This document shows, piece after piece, positions 23,024 through 32,206 of a DNA stretch of 64,000 nt. The position numbers were made by a program, and so were the translations under genes. Position 1 is the stretch's first letter; each line of letters opens with the position of its first letter. The notes under the pieces were generated by a model that made no database searches, was not told the DNA's origin, and saw only the letters and a program-made list of their open reading frames with translations. Source of the stretch: Rhodobacter sp. SY28-1 (GTDB taxonomy: Bacteria > Pseudomonadota > Alphaproteobacteria > Rhodobacterales > Rhodobacteraceae); the NCBI RefSeq assembly GCF_005222785.1, contig NZ_STGH01000001.1, positions 1,674,001 through 1,738,000 of the forward strand, written 5' to 3'.

Positions 23024-24571
23024 ATGACCGACCTATTTGACTACATAATCGTGGGTGCGGGTTCGGCTGGCTCCATTGTCGCCAGCCGACTGACTGAGAA
23101 CGCGGCCACCAGGGTTCTGCTCCTTGAAGCCGGCCCACCAGACCGCAATCTCTCGATTACTGTTCCGCTTGGCTACGCCAGGAATTTTCGCAATCCAAAG
23201 TTAAATTGGATGTACGAGTCGGAGCCCGTAGCCGGGTTTAACGGACGGCGGACATACTATCCACGCGGGAAAGTGATCGGAGGTTCAGGCTCGATCAATG
23301 GCATGATCTACTTCCGCGGAGCGGCCAATGATTTCGAGGATTGGAAAGCTGCGGGCTGTACCAACTGGGGGTGGGACGACGTCCGGCAGGGTTTTGAGGC
23401 GATTGAGTCCAGGCTCCGGATTGGAAGCACGCGGGACAACGCCCATTCGCTGTCTGAGATTTATTTTGACGCTGCCCGACAGCTGGGTTTGTCACTCAAT
23501 CTCGATACCAATGGCCCTGACCTGCACGGCGTCGGATACAACCCGGTGAATATTCATCGCGGGCGTCGCATGTCTTCTGCCGCTGTCTTTCTGGCGCCAG
23601 CCGCAAGAAGACCAAATCTAAAAATCGAAACCGGGGCACTGGTAGCGGGTATTCAGTTTGAGGATCGAAAAGCGGTCGGCGTTGCGTATATACGCGATGG
23701 AGTAAAGAGAGTGGCCCGGGCCGCGCGCGAGGTGATATTATCAGCTGGAGCAATCAACACGCCGCAACTTCTGCAACTCTCTGGCGTCGGGCCTCCGGGT
23801 TTATTGTCACGCCACGGAATCGCAGTTCTGGTCGCCAATGAAGCGGTGGGCCGCAACCTCCAAGATCATGCGTGCTATGATCATGTCTATAGGACGCGAG
23901 TGCCGACACTTAACCAAGAGCTTGGGCCCTTGCATCGCAGGATGTGGGTTGCTTTGCGCTATCTTTGGGATCGGAAGGGCCCGTTGGCCTGCGGGGGGAC
24001 CCATGCAGGCGGATTTGTATTTTCCCGTAAGGGACTGGATCGCTGCAATATCCAGCTCTATTTCACCCCCTCTTCCTATGAACTCACATCGGTCAAACCT
24101 GATCCGTTTCCCGGCATTATGATGGGCTTTTCAAATTGCCGCCCGACAAGTCTGGGGTCGGTCGAGATCAAGTCAGCTTCACCTAGCGATCCTCCCTCCA
24201 TACAACCCAATTTGCTCGCTACTGAACACGACCTTGCAGAGATGTTGGAAGGGGCGCGATTGATACGGGCGCTTTCAATGACACCGCAGCTGGCCAGTGT
24301 TATTGCGGCGGAGATAAAGCCGGGGCTTTCGACTCAACTAGATGCCGACATGGAGGCCGACATAAGAGCACGCAGTTACTCCGTTTTTCATCCCTGTTGT
24401 ACGGCTCGCATGGGCGCAGACGGGGTTGTAGATGAAAAATTGTGTGTGCGCGGCGTTGACGGACTCCGTGTCATCGATGCCTCGGTGTTCCCCAATATCA
24501 TTTCCGGAAACATCAATGGCCCCACCATGATGGTAGCCTGGAAGGGGGCTGCTCTTGTGATGAATGGCTGA
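23024..24571 (+). CDS. GMC family FAD-dependent oxidoreductase (choline/alcohol dehydrogenase-like)
   Basis: 515 residues. FAD-binding FDYIIVGAGSAGS at residues 5-17, GMC signature 1 (RGKVIGGSGSINGMIYFRG, near 81-99), signature 2 (GAINTPQLLQLSGVGPPG) and the C-terminal FHPCCTARMG / NIISGNINGPTMM, giving the active-site His near 456 and Asn near 496. It oxidises an alcohol or polyol, reducing FAD; the substrate is unknown. The ATG at 23024 matches the family start. Codon use is markedly AT-richer than its neighbours (ATA, TTA and AGA codons), and it interrupts the his region, both suggesting transfer. Confidence 0.88.
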   Translation: MTDLFDYIIVGAGSAGSIVASRLTENAATRVLLLEAGPPDRNLSITVPLGYARNFRNPKLNWMYESEPVAGFNGRRTYYPRGKVIGGSGSINGMIYFRGAANDFEDWKAAGCTNWGWDDVRQGFEAIESRLRIGSTRDNAHSLSEIYFDAARQLGLSLNLDTNGPDLHGVGYNPVNIHRGRRMSSAAVFLAPAARRPNLKIETGALVAGIQFEDRKAVGVAYIRDGVKRVARAAREVILSAGAINTPQLLQLSGVGPPGLLSRHGIAVLVANEAVGRNLQDHACYDHVYRTRVPTLNQELGPLHRRMWVALRYLWDRKGPLACGGTHAGGFVFSRKGLDRCNIQLYFTPSSYELTSVKPDPFPGIMMGFSNCRPTSLGSVEIKSASPSDPPSIQPNLLATEHDLAEMLEGARLIRALSMTPQLASVIAAEIKPGLSTQLDADMEADIRARSYSVFHPCCTARMGADGVVDEKLCVRGVDGLRVIDASVFPNIISGNINGPTMMVAWKGAALVMNG

Positions 24572-24731
24572 GGCGCGCCGTTGACGTGGGCCAAGCGATC
24601 ATTTGATCCCCGCGATATTCAGCAATGGCCGCACAGGGCCGATCACCAAGCAACGTTTGAGAATGCCTCAACCTTGCTTCGCCTGCGCTAAAGGTCCACT
24701 CCGAGCCCGAAGCTGTCGTCAGGTAGCCTTT

Positions 24732-24752
24732 CTTAGGCGCAGAACGCCTAAG
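24732..24752. terminator. Hairpin between GMC oxidoreductase and hisA
   Basis: CTTAGGCG and CGCCTAAG form a perfect 8-bp stem with a 5-base loop between the convergent genes, overlapping the hisA stop. T-rich flanks exist on the plus side only (CCTTT), so strength is uncertain. Confidence 0.5.
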
Positions 24753-25467
24753 CCTTTAGAGCCGCCAGCGCCGCCGCCAGATCAATCGCTCCGTCATAGA
24801 GCGCGCGGCCCGAGATGGCCCCCGCGATCACTCCGGTGTCGCGGAGGGCGATGAGGTCCTCCATCCGGGAGACGCCTCCCGAAGCGATCACGGGGATCGT
24901 CACGGCGCGGGCGAGCGCCTCGGTCGCTTCGATGTTCGGGCCCTGCATCGCGCCGTCGCGGTCGATGTCGGTGTAGATGATGGCCGCGACTCCGGCATCC
25001 TCGAAGCTGCGGGCGAGGTCGGTGGCCATGACGTCGGTTTCCGTCGCCCAGCCCTTGGTGGCGACGCGGCCCTTGCGGGCGTCGATGCCGACGGCGACCT
25101 TTCCGGGGAAGGCTTTCGCGGCCTCACGCACCAGGGCGGGGTTCTCCACGGCGACAGTGCCGAGGATGACGCGGGCGAGGCCCTTGTCCAGCCACATCGA
25201 AATCGTCGCCATGTCGCGGATGCCGCCGCCGAGTTGGGCGGGGACTTTCACCGCCTTGAGGATCGCCTCTACCGCCGCTCCGTTCACCGGCTCGCCCGCG
25301 AAGGCGCCGTTCAGGTCGACGAGGTGGAGCCATTCGCAGCCTGCGGCCTGGAACTTCAGCGCCTGGGCGGCGGGGTCGTCGCCGAAGACGGTGGCGGCCT
25401 CCATTTCTCCACGCAGGAGCCGGACACATTGGCCGTCTTTCAGGTCGATGGCGGGGTAAAGGATCAT
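24748..25467 (-). CDS. hisA: Phosphoribosylformimino-5-aminoimidazole carboxamide ribotide isomerase
   Basis: 239 residues from the ATG at 25467 ([20 protein letters not shown]). The first catalytic aspartate is in PAIDLKDG and the second in [27 protein letters not shown] and [11 protein letters not shown] are the phosphate-binding loops. It performs the Amadori isomerisation of ProFAR to PRFAR, the fourth step of histidine synthesis. It stands apart from hisF and from hisH in this genome, so the ancestral hisBHAFE order has been opened by insertions. Confidence 0.97.
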   Translation of the reverse strand: MILYPAIDLKDGQCVRLLRGEMEAATVFGDDPAAQALKFQAAGCEWLHLVDLNGAFAGEPVNGAAVEAILKAVKVPAQLGGGIRDMATISMWLDKGLARVILGTVAVENPALVREAAKAFPGKVAVGIDARKGRVATKGWATETDVMATDLARSFEDAGVAAIIYTDIDRDGAMQGPNIEATEALARAVTIPVIASGGVSRMEDLIALRDTGVIAGAISGRALYDGAIDLAAALAALKA

Positions 25468-25612
25468 CGCGGGCTCCGTCGCTGGACGGGGGGTCTTTGG
25501 CATGGGGCGCGCGGAATGAAAAGCGGGCAAAAGCGACCCCACGTCACGCTTGATCGGTTTTGCGAACGGGGCATTGTCGCGCGCAGAGGGAGATTGCGGA
25601 GGAGGACGCAAG

Positions 25613-26002
25613 ATGAAGGTTTTCGCAATGGCGGCGGCGCTGGCGCTGCTGGCGGGTGCGGCCTGGGCCGATCCAGTGGAAGGGATCTGGCAGACCAAGA
25701 AGGACGACAACGGCAACTTCGGCCATGTCCAGATCAAGCCTTGCGGCCCTGCGTTCTGCGGGACGCTGATCAAGGCTTTCGGGTCGGACGGAAAAGAGAT
25801 CGACAGCCCCAATGTGGGCCGCAAGATCGTGTCGGACATGGTGGCCTATGCCGACGGCCTGTATGACGACGGCACGATCTATTCGCCGGACCGGGACAAG
25901 ACCTACAACGGCGACATGACGCTGGCGGGCGACAGCCTGAAGGTGCGGGGCTGCGTGCTGGGCATTTGCCGTGACGGCGGGACCTGGAAGCGGGTGAAGT
26001 AA
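25613..26002 (+). CDS. DUF2147 family secreted protein
   Basis: 129 residues from the ATG at 25613, preceded by GGAGGACG. A signal peptide [19 protein letters not shown] ends at the AWA-D site. The mature protein follows the DUF2147 pattern [18 protein letters not shown], then [10 protein letters not shown] and ILGVC-like [13 protein letters not shown], with paired cysteines. It is expected in the periplasm. The family function is unknown. Confidence 0.85.
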   Translation: MKVFAMAAALALLAGAAWADPVEGIWQTKKDDNGNFGHVQIKPCGPAFCGTLIKAFGSDGKEIDSPNVGRKIVSDMVAYADGLYDDGTIYSPDRDKTYNGDMTLAGDSLKVRGCVLGICRDGGTWKRVK

Positions 26003-26051
26003 CCGCAGGCTTCGGGTCGCCTTTGCCCGTGGCTTCGGGCATGAAGGCGGC

Positions 26052-26918
26052 ATGAAAGCGATTGAGTGGATATTGTTGTGGACCCTCTCCCTTCTGTGGG
26101 GAGGGTCTTTTCTGTTCAACGAGTTGGCGCTGGCGGGCCTGCCGGTGCTGACCATCGTCTGGGGCCGGGTGGCGCTGGCGGCGGTGGTGCTGGCGATGGC
26201 GGTGCGGATGTCGGGGCAGGGAGTGCCGCCGCGGCGGGTCTGGCCTGCGCTGGCGGTGATGGGGGTGTTGAACAACCTGGTGCCGTTCACGCTGTTCGTG
26301 CTGGCGCAGGGGCAGATCACCGGGGCGCTGGCGTCGGTGCTGAACGCGACGACGCCCTTGTTCACCATGCTGGTCGCACATTTCGCAACGGCGGACGAGC
26401 GGCTGTCGCCAGTGAAGGCGGCGGGGGTGGGGCTGGGGTTCGCCGGGGTCGTCGCGATGATGGCGGGGGAGGATCTGGGGGGCGAGTTGCCGGCGATGCT
26501 GGCCTGTCTGGGGGCCGCGCTGTCCTACGGGTTTGCCGGGGTCTGGGGGCGGCGGTTCAGGGCGGCGGGGGTGACGCCCTTGCAGACGGCGGCGGGGATG
26601 CTGGCGGCAAGCAGCGTGATGCTGACGCCGGTCTGGCTGGCGGTGGACCGGCCCTGGGCGATGGCCGTTCCGGAGCCGGGGCCGGTGCTGGCGGTCGTGG
26701 CGCTGGCCGTGCTGTCCTCGGCTTTGGCCTATCTGATCTTCTTCCAGATACTGGCGCGGGCGGGGGCGGTGGCGATTTCGTTGGTGACGTTCCTGATCCC
26801 GTTCAGTGCGGCGGGTCTGGGATGGCTGGTGCTGGGCGAAAGGCTGGAGGCGCGGCATCTGGCGGGGTTGGCGCTGATCCTGGGTGGGCTTGCGTTGATC
26901 GAGCGGGCCCGGCGTTGA
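26052..26918 (+). CDS. EamA/RhaT (DMT superfamily) transporter
   Basis: 288 residues with about ten membrane segments arranged as two EamA repeats. The first is marked by LLWGGSFLFNELAL and the second by GAALSYGFAGVWGRRF. The final helices LVTFLIPFSAAGLGWLVLGE carry the usual PvxaxllgxlxLgE pattern. These inner-membrane proteins export metabolites or amino acids; the substrate cannot be told. Plus strand, tucked between hisA and glsA. Confidence 0.88.
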   Translation: MKAIEWILLWTLSLLWGGSFLFNELALAGLPVLTIVWGRVALAAVVLAMAVRMSGQGVPPRRVWPALAVMGVLNNLVPFTLFVLAQGQITGALASVLNATTPLFTMLVAHFATADERLSPVKAAGVGLGFAGVVAMMAGEDLGGELPAMLACLGAALSYGFAGVWGRRFRAAGVTPLQTAAGMLAASSVMLTPVWLAVDRPWAMAVPEPGPVLAVVALAVLSSALAYLIFFQILARAGAVAISLVTFLIPFSAAGLGWLVLGERLEARHLAGLALILGGLALIERARR

Positions 26919-26949
26919 CCTTGGGCGCGAGGACGCGCAGGCTGGGCAG

Positions 26950-27357
26950 ATGAAGCCCAAGGCCATCCTCGAATCTGCGGTCTATGCGTCCGATCTTGCG
27001 GCGGCGGAGGTGTTCTATGGCGAGGTCCTGGGACTGCCCGTGATCGCGCGGGTTGCCGGGCGGCATGTGTTCTTCGGGGTGGGCGCAGGGGTGCTGCTGG
27101 TCTTCGATCCGGCGGCAACCGAGGTGCCGTCCGCAAACCCGGACCTACCGGTGCCCACGCATGGGGCGCGGGGGCCGGGGCATGTCTGTTTTGCCGCCTC
27201 GCGGGAAGAGATCGCGGGCTGGCGGGAGCGGTTGACCGCCGCCGGGGTCGGGATCGAAGCGGAGTTCGACTGGCCGAACGGCGCGCGGTCGCTGTATGTG
27301 CGGGACCCCGGCGGGAACTCGGTGGAGTTTGCCGAACCCCGGTTGTGGGACGCCTAG
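26950..27357 (+). CDS. VOC family protein
   Basis: 135 residues with the beta-alpha-beta2 VOC pattern: [25 protein letters not shown], then [15 protein letters not shown] and [17 protein letters not shown], where the last glutamate and mid-protein histidine are typical metal ligands. Similar to glyoxalase-like resistance and dioxygenase proteins; substrate unknown. It follows the EamA gene by 31 bases and may be co-transcribed with it. It is convergent with glsA. Confidence 0.82.
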   Translation: MKPKAILESAVYASDLAAAEVFYGEVLGLPVIARVAGRHVFFGVGAGVLLVFDPAATEVPSANPDLPVPTHGARGPGHVCFAASREEIAGWRERLTAAGVGIEAEFDWPNGARSLYVRDPGGNSVEFAEPRLWDA

Positions 27358-28256
27358 CCGAAGATCGACCAGCCGGTCCGGCGGGCGAGGAGTTCGAGGG
27401 CCTCCGTACCGAGTTGCGAGTTGCCTTGCGTGTTCAGGCCCGGGGACCAGACGGCGATCGAGGCGCGGCCGGGGGCGATGGCGAGGATGCCGCCTCCCAC
27501 CCCCGACTTGCCGGGAAGGCCCACGCGGAAGGCGAACTCGCCCGAACCGTCGTAATGGCCGCAGGTCAGCATGAGCGCGTTGATGCGGCGGACCCGTTCG
27601 GGGGCGATCAGGCGCTGGAACCCGGCGAGGAAGCGGCCGGAGCGGGCGAGTTGTTCGACGGTCATCGCGATGGCGCATTGGTGGAAATAGGCGCCGAGGA
27701 CGAGGTCGGGGGCGTTGGTCAGGTTGCCTTGCGATTTCAGGAAATGCGCGAGGGCAAAGTTGCGGTGACCGGTTTCAGTTTCCGACTTCGCCACGGCGCG
27801 GTCGATGTGGATGTCCTCGTCCCCGGCGGCGGTGCGGAGGAAGGTGAGGAGTTCCGCGAGGTATTCCTTGGGCGGGCGGTGACCCAAGGCCGCGTCGGTG
27901 GTGACGATGGCGCCCGCATTGATGAAGGGGTTGCGGGGGATGCCCTGTTCGCTTTCCAGCTGCAGGATCGAGTTGAACGCGAGGCCCGAGGGTTCCCGCC
28001 GGACCCGGGTCCAGAGCTGGTCGCCAAGGCGGCCAAGCGCGATGGCGAGGCCGAAGACCTTGGAGACGGACTGGATCGAGAAGGGCGTGGCGCTGTCGCC
28101 CGCAGAGAGTTGCGTGCCGTCGGCAAGGCAGACGGAGATGCCGAACTGGTTCGGGTCTACTTCGGCCAACTGCGGGATATAGTCGGCGGGTTGGCCCCGG
28201 TCGGTGCGGCCGGCCATCTCCGCCGCGATCTCGGCTAGGGTCTGCGACAGGCTCAC
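27354..28256 (-). CDS. glsA: Glutaminase A
   Basis: 300 residues from a GTG at 28256 that overlaps the hisH stop as GTGA. The beta-lactamase-like glutaminase core is clear: [14 protein letters not shown] with the Ser-x-x-Lys catalytic pair, [31 protein letters not shown] and [14 protein letters not shown]. It hydrolyses glutamine to glutamate and ammonia in the cytoplasm. Translational coupling to hisH, itself a glutamine amidotransferase, is unusual and may balance glutamine use around IGP synthase. Confidence 0.93.
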   Translation of the reverse strand: MSLSQTLAEIAAEMAGRTDRGQPADYIPQLAEVDPNQFGISVCLADGTQLSAGDSATPFSIQSVSKVFGLAIALGRLGDQLWTRVRREPSGLAFNSILQLESEQGIPRNPFINAGAIVTTDAALGHRPPKEYLAELLTFLRTAAGDEDIHIDRAVAKSETETGHRNFALAHFLKSQGNLTNAPDLVLGAYFHQCAIAMTVEQLARSGRFLAGFQRLIAPERVRRINALMLTCGHYDGSGEFAFRVGLPGKSGVGGGILAIAPGRASIAVWSPGLNTQGNSQLGTEALELLARRTGWSIFG

Positions 28257-28894
28257 GGGGCCCAGCGGAGGAAGTTGCCGATCAGGCGGAGACCGGCGGC
28301 TTGGGACTTCTCGGGATGGAACTGGGTACCGAGGATGTTGTCGCGCCCGACGATGGCGGTGATGGGGCCGCCATAGTCGCAGAAGGCGAGGCGGTGCGCA
28401 GGGTCGGTGACGCGGAAGTGGTAGGAGTGGACGAAATAGGCGTGGTCGCCGGTAGCGATGCCCGTCAGCACCGGGTGGGGGCGTTCCACGACAAGGTCGT
28501 TCCAGCCCATGTGCGGGACCTTCAGGGCGCGGTCCGTGGGTTCGATCTTCACGACATCGCCGGGGATCCAGCCGAAGCCCGATGTCTCGCGGTATTCGTG
28601 GCCACGGCTGGCCAGCATCTGCATGCCGACACAGATCCCAAGGAAGGGGCGGGCCTTCTGGATGACGGCCTCTTCGATGGCCTCGAACAGCCCGCCATAG
28701 GAACCAAGGGCTGCGCGGCAGGCCGGGAAGGCGCCGTCGCCCGGGAGGACGATGCGGTCGGCACGGGCCACGTCCTCGGGGCGCGAGGTGACGAGGATAT
28801 CGCCGCCGCCAACCTCCAACGCCATGCGCTGGAAGGCTTTCTCGGCAGAGTGCAGGTTGCCGGAATCGTAGTCGACGAGGGCGGTCAGGGGCAT
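28253..28894 (-). CDS. hisH: Imidazole glycerol phosphate synthase, glutamine amidotransferase subunit
   Basis: 213 residues from the ATG at 28894 ([16 protein letters not shown]). The class I amidotransferase nucleophile is in [16 protein letters not shown], and the catalytic His-Glu pair is in [26 protein letters not shown] forms the oxyanion region. It supplies ammonia to HisF. It lies 58 bases downstream of hisB and is coupled to glsA. The upstream frame extension is rejected for lack of similarity. Confidence 0.96.
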   Translation of the reverse strand: MPLTALVDYDSGNLHSAEKAFQRMALEVGGGDILVTSRPEDVARADRIVLPGDGAFPACRAALGSYGGLFEAIEEAVIQKARPFLGICVGMQMLASRGHEYRETSGFGWIPGDVVKIEPTDRALKVPHMGWNDLVVERPHPVLTGIATGDHAYFVHSYHFRVTDPAHRLAFCDYGGPITAIVGRDNILGTQFHPEKSQAAGLRLIGNFLRWAP

Positions 28895-28952
28895 CGGGTT
28901 CGGGTCTCTCGGGGCCCAAAATTTTTCGGCGAAAAATCTTGGGCGCGCGGGG

Positions 28953-29540
28953 TTAGAGCGCGCCTTTGGTGGTGGGAAGCGCGTCGCCAAGACGAGGGTC
29001 GGGTTCCACCGCCTCGCGCAGGGCGCGGGCGACGGATTTGAACGTGGCTTCGGCGATGTGGTGGCTGTTCAGCCCGTGCAACTGATCGACGTGCAGCGTG
29101 ATGCCGCCGTGGGTGGACAGGGCCTGGAAGAACTCGCGCACAAGCTCGGTGTCGAAGGTGCCGATCTTCCCCGTGGGGAAAGCTACGGTCCAGATCAGGT
29201 AGGGCCGCGCCGACAGGTCCAGCGCGGTGACGATCTGGGCGTCGTCCATCGCAAGGCGGAAGTGGCCATAGCGGCGGATGCCGCGCTTGTCGCCCAGGGC
29301 CTTGGTCAAGGCCTGGCCAAGGGCGATGCCCACGTCTTCGACCGTGTGGTGGTCGTCGATGTGCAGGTCGCCCTTCGCACGGATGGTGAGGTCGATCAGG
29401 CTGTGCCGGGACAGCTGGTCCAGCATGTGGTCGAAAAAGCCGACGCCGGTCTGGCAGTCGGAGCGGCCGGTGCCGTCGAGGTTCAGGGAAACCGAAATCT
29501 CGGTCTCGGCGGTCTTGCGGGTGACGGTGGCTTCGCGCAT
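28953..29540 (-). CDS. hisB: Imidazoleglycerol-phosphate dehydratase
   Basis: 195 residues from the ATG at 29540 ([20 protein letters not shown]). Monofunctional dehydratase with its paired metal-binding histidine clusters [10 protein letters not shown] and [13 protein letters not shown], plus [13 protein letters not shown]. It dehydrates IGP to imidazole acetol phosphate. First gene of the hisB-hisH-glsA unit; the 363-base region upstream should hold the promoter. There is no fused phosphatase domain. Confidence 0.97.
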   Translation of the reverse strand: MREATVTRKTAETEISVSLNLDGTGRSDCQTGVGFFDHMLDQLSRHSLIDLTIRAKGDLHIDDHHTVEDVGIALGQALTKALGDKRGIRRYGHFRLAMDDAQIVTALDLSARPYLIWTVAFPTGKIGTFDTELVREFFQALSTHGGITLHVDQLHGLNSHHIAEATFKSVARALREAVEPDPRLGDALPTTKGAL

Positions 29541-29903
29541 CGGCGGCTCTCCTGACAACGCGGGCCTTATAGGGCGCGGGGGGCGCAAGGGGAAGGCGGT
29601 TCCGGGGTGAGGCCGTCCTTGGGCCTTCGGGCTGCGCAGAGGTGCCACAGCGGGGACGTCCGCACGCACCGACTATATATAGTGTAGCTTCGGCGGGTGC
29701 GGCCCAACCAGCGGGCGATGCGTCCCGCACCCGGTCGCCTTGTGGTCGCAAAGGCGAAAGGGCGCCGGTTCGGCAGTTGCCTTCCTGTCGCGAATGCGGT
29801 CCCTTTGGCCCGATTCTTGGCTTAATATGGCCCAGACTGGCAGCAAGACATTCACCGCGGCTTCGACTCGGGGCCGGACCAAAGTTTGGAGTTCAATCAG
29901 GTC
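29541..29903. other. Divergent intergenic region between hisB and manC
   Basis: No gene is supported. It should contain both promoters. The notable element is the AT-rich palindrome at 29672-29683, flanked by CGCACC and GGTGCG arms (about 29661 and 29696) that could close a larger stem. Confidence 0.5.
29672..29683. promoter_or_regulatory. Palindrome ACTATATATAGT
   Basis: A perfect 12-base palindrome with no spacer, in an otherwise GC-rich region between hisB and manC. It could be an operator or a -10-like region for the divergent genes. Confidence 0.35.
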
Positions 29904-31349
29904 ATGCCTGAGATTTTTCCGGTTCTACTGTGCGGCGGGTCGGGGACCCGCCTGTGGCCCGTCTCGCGCAAGAGCTTTCCCAAGCAGTTCGTGCCGCTGG
30001 CCGGGCAAGGAACCCTGTTTCAGGCGGCGGCCGGACGGATGCAGGGGGCGGAAGGGGTTGTCGCGCCGCTGGTGCTGACCAATTCAGACTTCCGCTTCAT
30101 CGTGGCCGAGCAGCTGGCGGCAGAGGGCATCCGCCCGGCGGCGATCCTGATCGAGCCTGCGGCGCGGAACACTGGTCCCGCGATCCTGGCGGCGGCGCTG
30201 CATCTGGTGGCGGATCATCCTGAGGCGCTGATGCTGGTGATGCCTACGGATCACAGCATTCCGGACGTCGATGCGTTTCGTGCGACAGTGGCGGCCGGGG
30301 TGCCGCGCGCCCTGGCGGGGCAGATCGTGACCTTCGGGATTCGCCCCGACCGGCCCGAGACGGGCTATGGCTGGATCGAGCTTGCTGCGGCCCCGGTCGA
30401 TGGCCAGGCGCAGAAGGTGGCGCGGTTTGTCGAGAAGCCCGCGCTGGACAAGGCCGAGGCGATGCTGGCCGAGGGGCGCTATCTGTGGAATGCGGGCATT
30501 TTCCTCATGTCGGCCAAGGCGCTGATTTCTGCGTTCGAGGCGCATGCAGGCGATCTGGTGGCTCCGGTGGCGCAGGCGGTCCGCGACGCGCGGCAGGACC
30601 TGGAGTTCCTGCGCCTGGCCGAGGCACCGTGGGCGGGGGTGCGTGACATTTCCATCGACTATGCGGTGATGGAGAAGGCAGCGACCATCGAGGTGGTGCC
30701 CTTGGGCACGGCCTGGTCGGACCTGGGCGACTGGAACGCGGTCTGGCGCGAGAATGGCGGGGCGGCGGGGGGCGCGGTCACGCATGGCCCAGTGACGGCG
30801 ATCGACTGCGAGGGGACCCTGCTGCGGTCGGAGGTCGAGGGCCAGCATGTGGTGGGGATCGGGTTGAAGGATCTGGTCGTCGTGGCAATGCCGGATGCGG
30901 TGCTGGTGGCCGACCGGTCGCGGTCGCAGGACGTGAAGACGGCGGTGGCGCAGCTGAAGGCGCGCTCGGTGCGGCAGGCAGAGGTCTTCCCGCGCGATCA
31001 CCGGCCCTGGGGCTGGTTCGAGACGCTGGCGCTGGCCGACCGGTTCCAGGTCAAGCGGATCGTGGTCAAGCCCGGGGCGGCACTGTCCCTGCAAAGCCAT
31101 GTCCACCGGGCGGAACACTGGATCGTGGTCAGTGGAACGGCTCAGGTCACCGTGGGCGACGAGGTGAAGCTGTTGAGCGAGAACCAGTCGATCTATGTGC
31201 CGCTGGGGGCGATTCACCGGCTGGCCAACCCGGGCAAGGTGCCAGTGGTGCTGATCGAGGTGCAGACCGGGGCCTATCTGGGCGAGGATGACATCATCCG
31301 CTACGAGGACATCTATGCCCGGGGCGACGAGAAGGGTCCAGCGCGGTGA
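29904..31349 (+). CDS. manC: Mannose-1-phosphate guanylyltransferase / mannose-6-phosphate isomerase
   Basis: 481 residues from the ATG at 29904; an in-frame TTG six codons earlier is possible. The nucleotidyltransferase domain starts PEIFPVLLCGGSGTRLWPVSR, the GTP-binding loop, and includes FVEKP. The C-terminal cupin domain carries the isomerase motif HRAEHWIVVSGTAQV and ends GEDDIIRYEDIYAR, as in AlgA/CpsB. It makes GDP-mannose, a precursor for polysaccharide mannose or for derived deoxysugars. It starts the exopolysaccharide locus and overlaps the next gene by four bases. Confidence 0.95.
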   Translation: MPEIFPVLLCGGSGTRLWPVSRKSFPKQFVPLAGQGTLFQAAAGRMQGAEGVVAPLVLTNSDFRFIVAEQLAAEGIRPAAILIEPAARNTGPAILAAALHLVADHPEALMLVMPTDHSIPDVDAFRATVAAGVPRALAGQIVTFGIRPDRPETGYGWIELAAAPVDGQAQKVARFVEKPALDKAEAMLAEGRYLWNAGIFLMSAKALISAFEAHAGDLVAPVAQAVRDARQDLEFLRLAEAPWAGVRDISIDYAVMEKAATIEVVPLGTAWSDLGDWNAVWRENGGAAGGAVTHGPVTAIDCEGTLLRSEVEGQHVVGIGLKDLVVVAMPDAVLVADRSRSQDVKTAVAQLKARSVRQAEVFPRDHRPWGWFETLALADRFQVKRIVVKPGAALSLQSHVHRAEHWIVVSGTAQVTVGDEVKLLSENQSIYVPLGAIHRLANPGKVPVVLIEVQTGAYLGEDDIIRYEDIYARGDEKGPAR

Positions 31350-32179
31350 GCGAAGCAACTGATATCCTGGACCGGCTGGCCATCGTGATGGCGCATCCCG
31401 ATGACGAGGTGCTGTGGGCCTGTTCGGCGCTGAAGGCGGCCGAGAAGATCATCCTGGTCTATGGCGACAGACCGAATGAGCCGGCGTTCAACGAAGGGCG
31501 CCGCGCGTCGATGGCGGAGTTTCCGCTGCCGACGCTCGACTGGCTGGCGCTGCCGGAAGTGGGCGTGTTCGACAGTGCCTCGTGGCCCGAGGTGCGGGAA
31601 ACCGATTACGGGCTTTATCCGCATCGCGCGCTGCGGATCCTGGACCACTTCAACCCGGAAGCGTATCGCGCCACGTTCGGCAAGCTGACCGACGCTTTGC
31701 GCCCACGGTTTGCAGGCATCCGGAACGTGATCGCGCATGGGCCCTGGGGTGAATATGGCCATGAGGACCATGTGCAGGTGTTCCGCGTGGTGGAAAGGCT
31801 TGCGGCGGAGATGGGGTTCCGGCTGTGGGTGCCGGCTTACGTTGCGCAGAAGTCCGAAGCGCTGATGTTGCGGAACCTGCGGTTCTTTGGCAGGCCGACG
31901 CCGCCGATGCCGATCGATGCCGCCCTGGCGGCCGAGATCACCGATCTCTACAAGCGGACGAACACCTGGACCTTCTCTGACACCTATGTCTGGCCAAAGT
32001 CAGAGCGGTTTCTTCCCTTTATCGCGGGAGGTGCGCCTCCCGGCGACAGGGCGGATCCGGCCGATGTGCATCACATTGTTTTTCCGGCGGACCATGACGC
32101 CTGGCGCAAGTTCCTGCCCTGGCGGCGCGAGGCGGCGCGCAAGGTGCTTAGCTGGATCAACGGCCGCCGTTTTGGCTGA
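31346..32179 (+). CDS. PIG-L family deacetylase (LmbE-like)
   Basis: 277 residues with a GTG start in a GTGA overlap with manC. The zinc motif MAHPDDEV lies near residues 15-22 and the distal ligand in HGPWGEYGHEDHVQV. These enzymes remove N-acetyl groups from amino sugars, so this one may deacetylate a sugar of the exopolysaccharide or its lipid-linked precursor. The link to manC by translational coupling supports a role in the same pathway. Confidence 0.85.
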   Translation: MSEATDILDRLAIVMAHPDDEVLWACSALKAAEKIILVYGDRPNEPAFNEGRRASMAEFPLPTLDWLALPEVGVFDSASWPEVRETDYGLYPHRALRILDHFNPEAYRATFGKLTDALRPRFAGIRNVIAHGPWGEYGHEDHVQVFRVVERLAAEMGFRLWVPAYVAQKSEALMLRNLRFFGRPTPPMPIDAALAAEITDLYKRTNTWTFSDTYVWPKSERFLPFIAGGAPPGDRADPADVHHIVFPADHDAWRKFLPWRREAARKVLSWINGRRFG

Positions 32180-32206
32180 CGCCATGCCAGGGCGTGGACC
32201 GACCTG

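Noticed and set aside
29673-29882. 69-codon minus-strand frame upstream of hisB
   Set aside because: It has no motif or ribosome-binding site and lies across the palindrome and probable promoter region.
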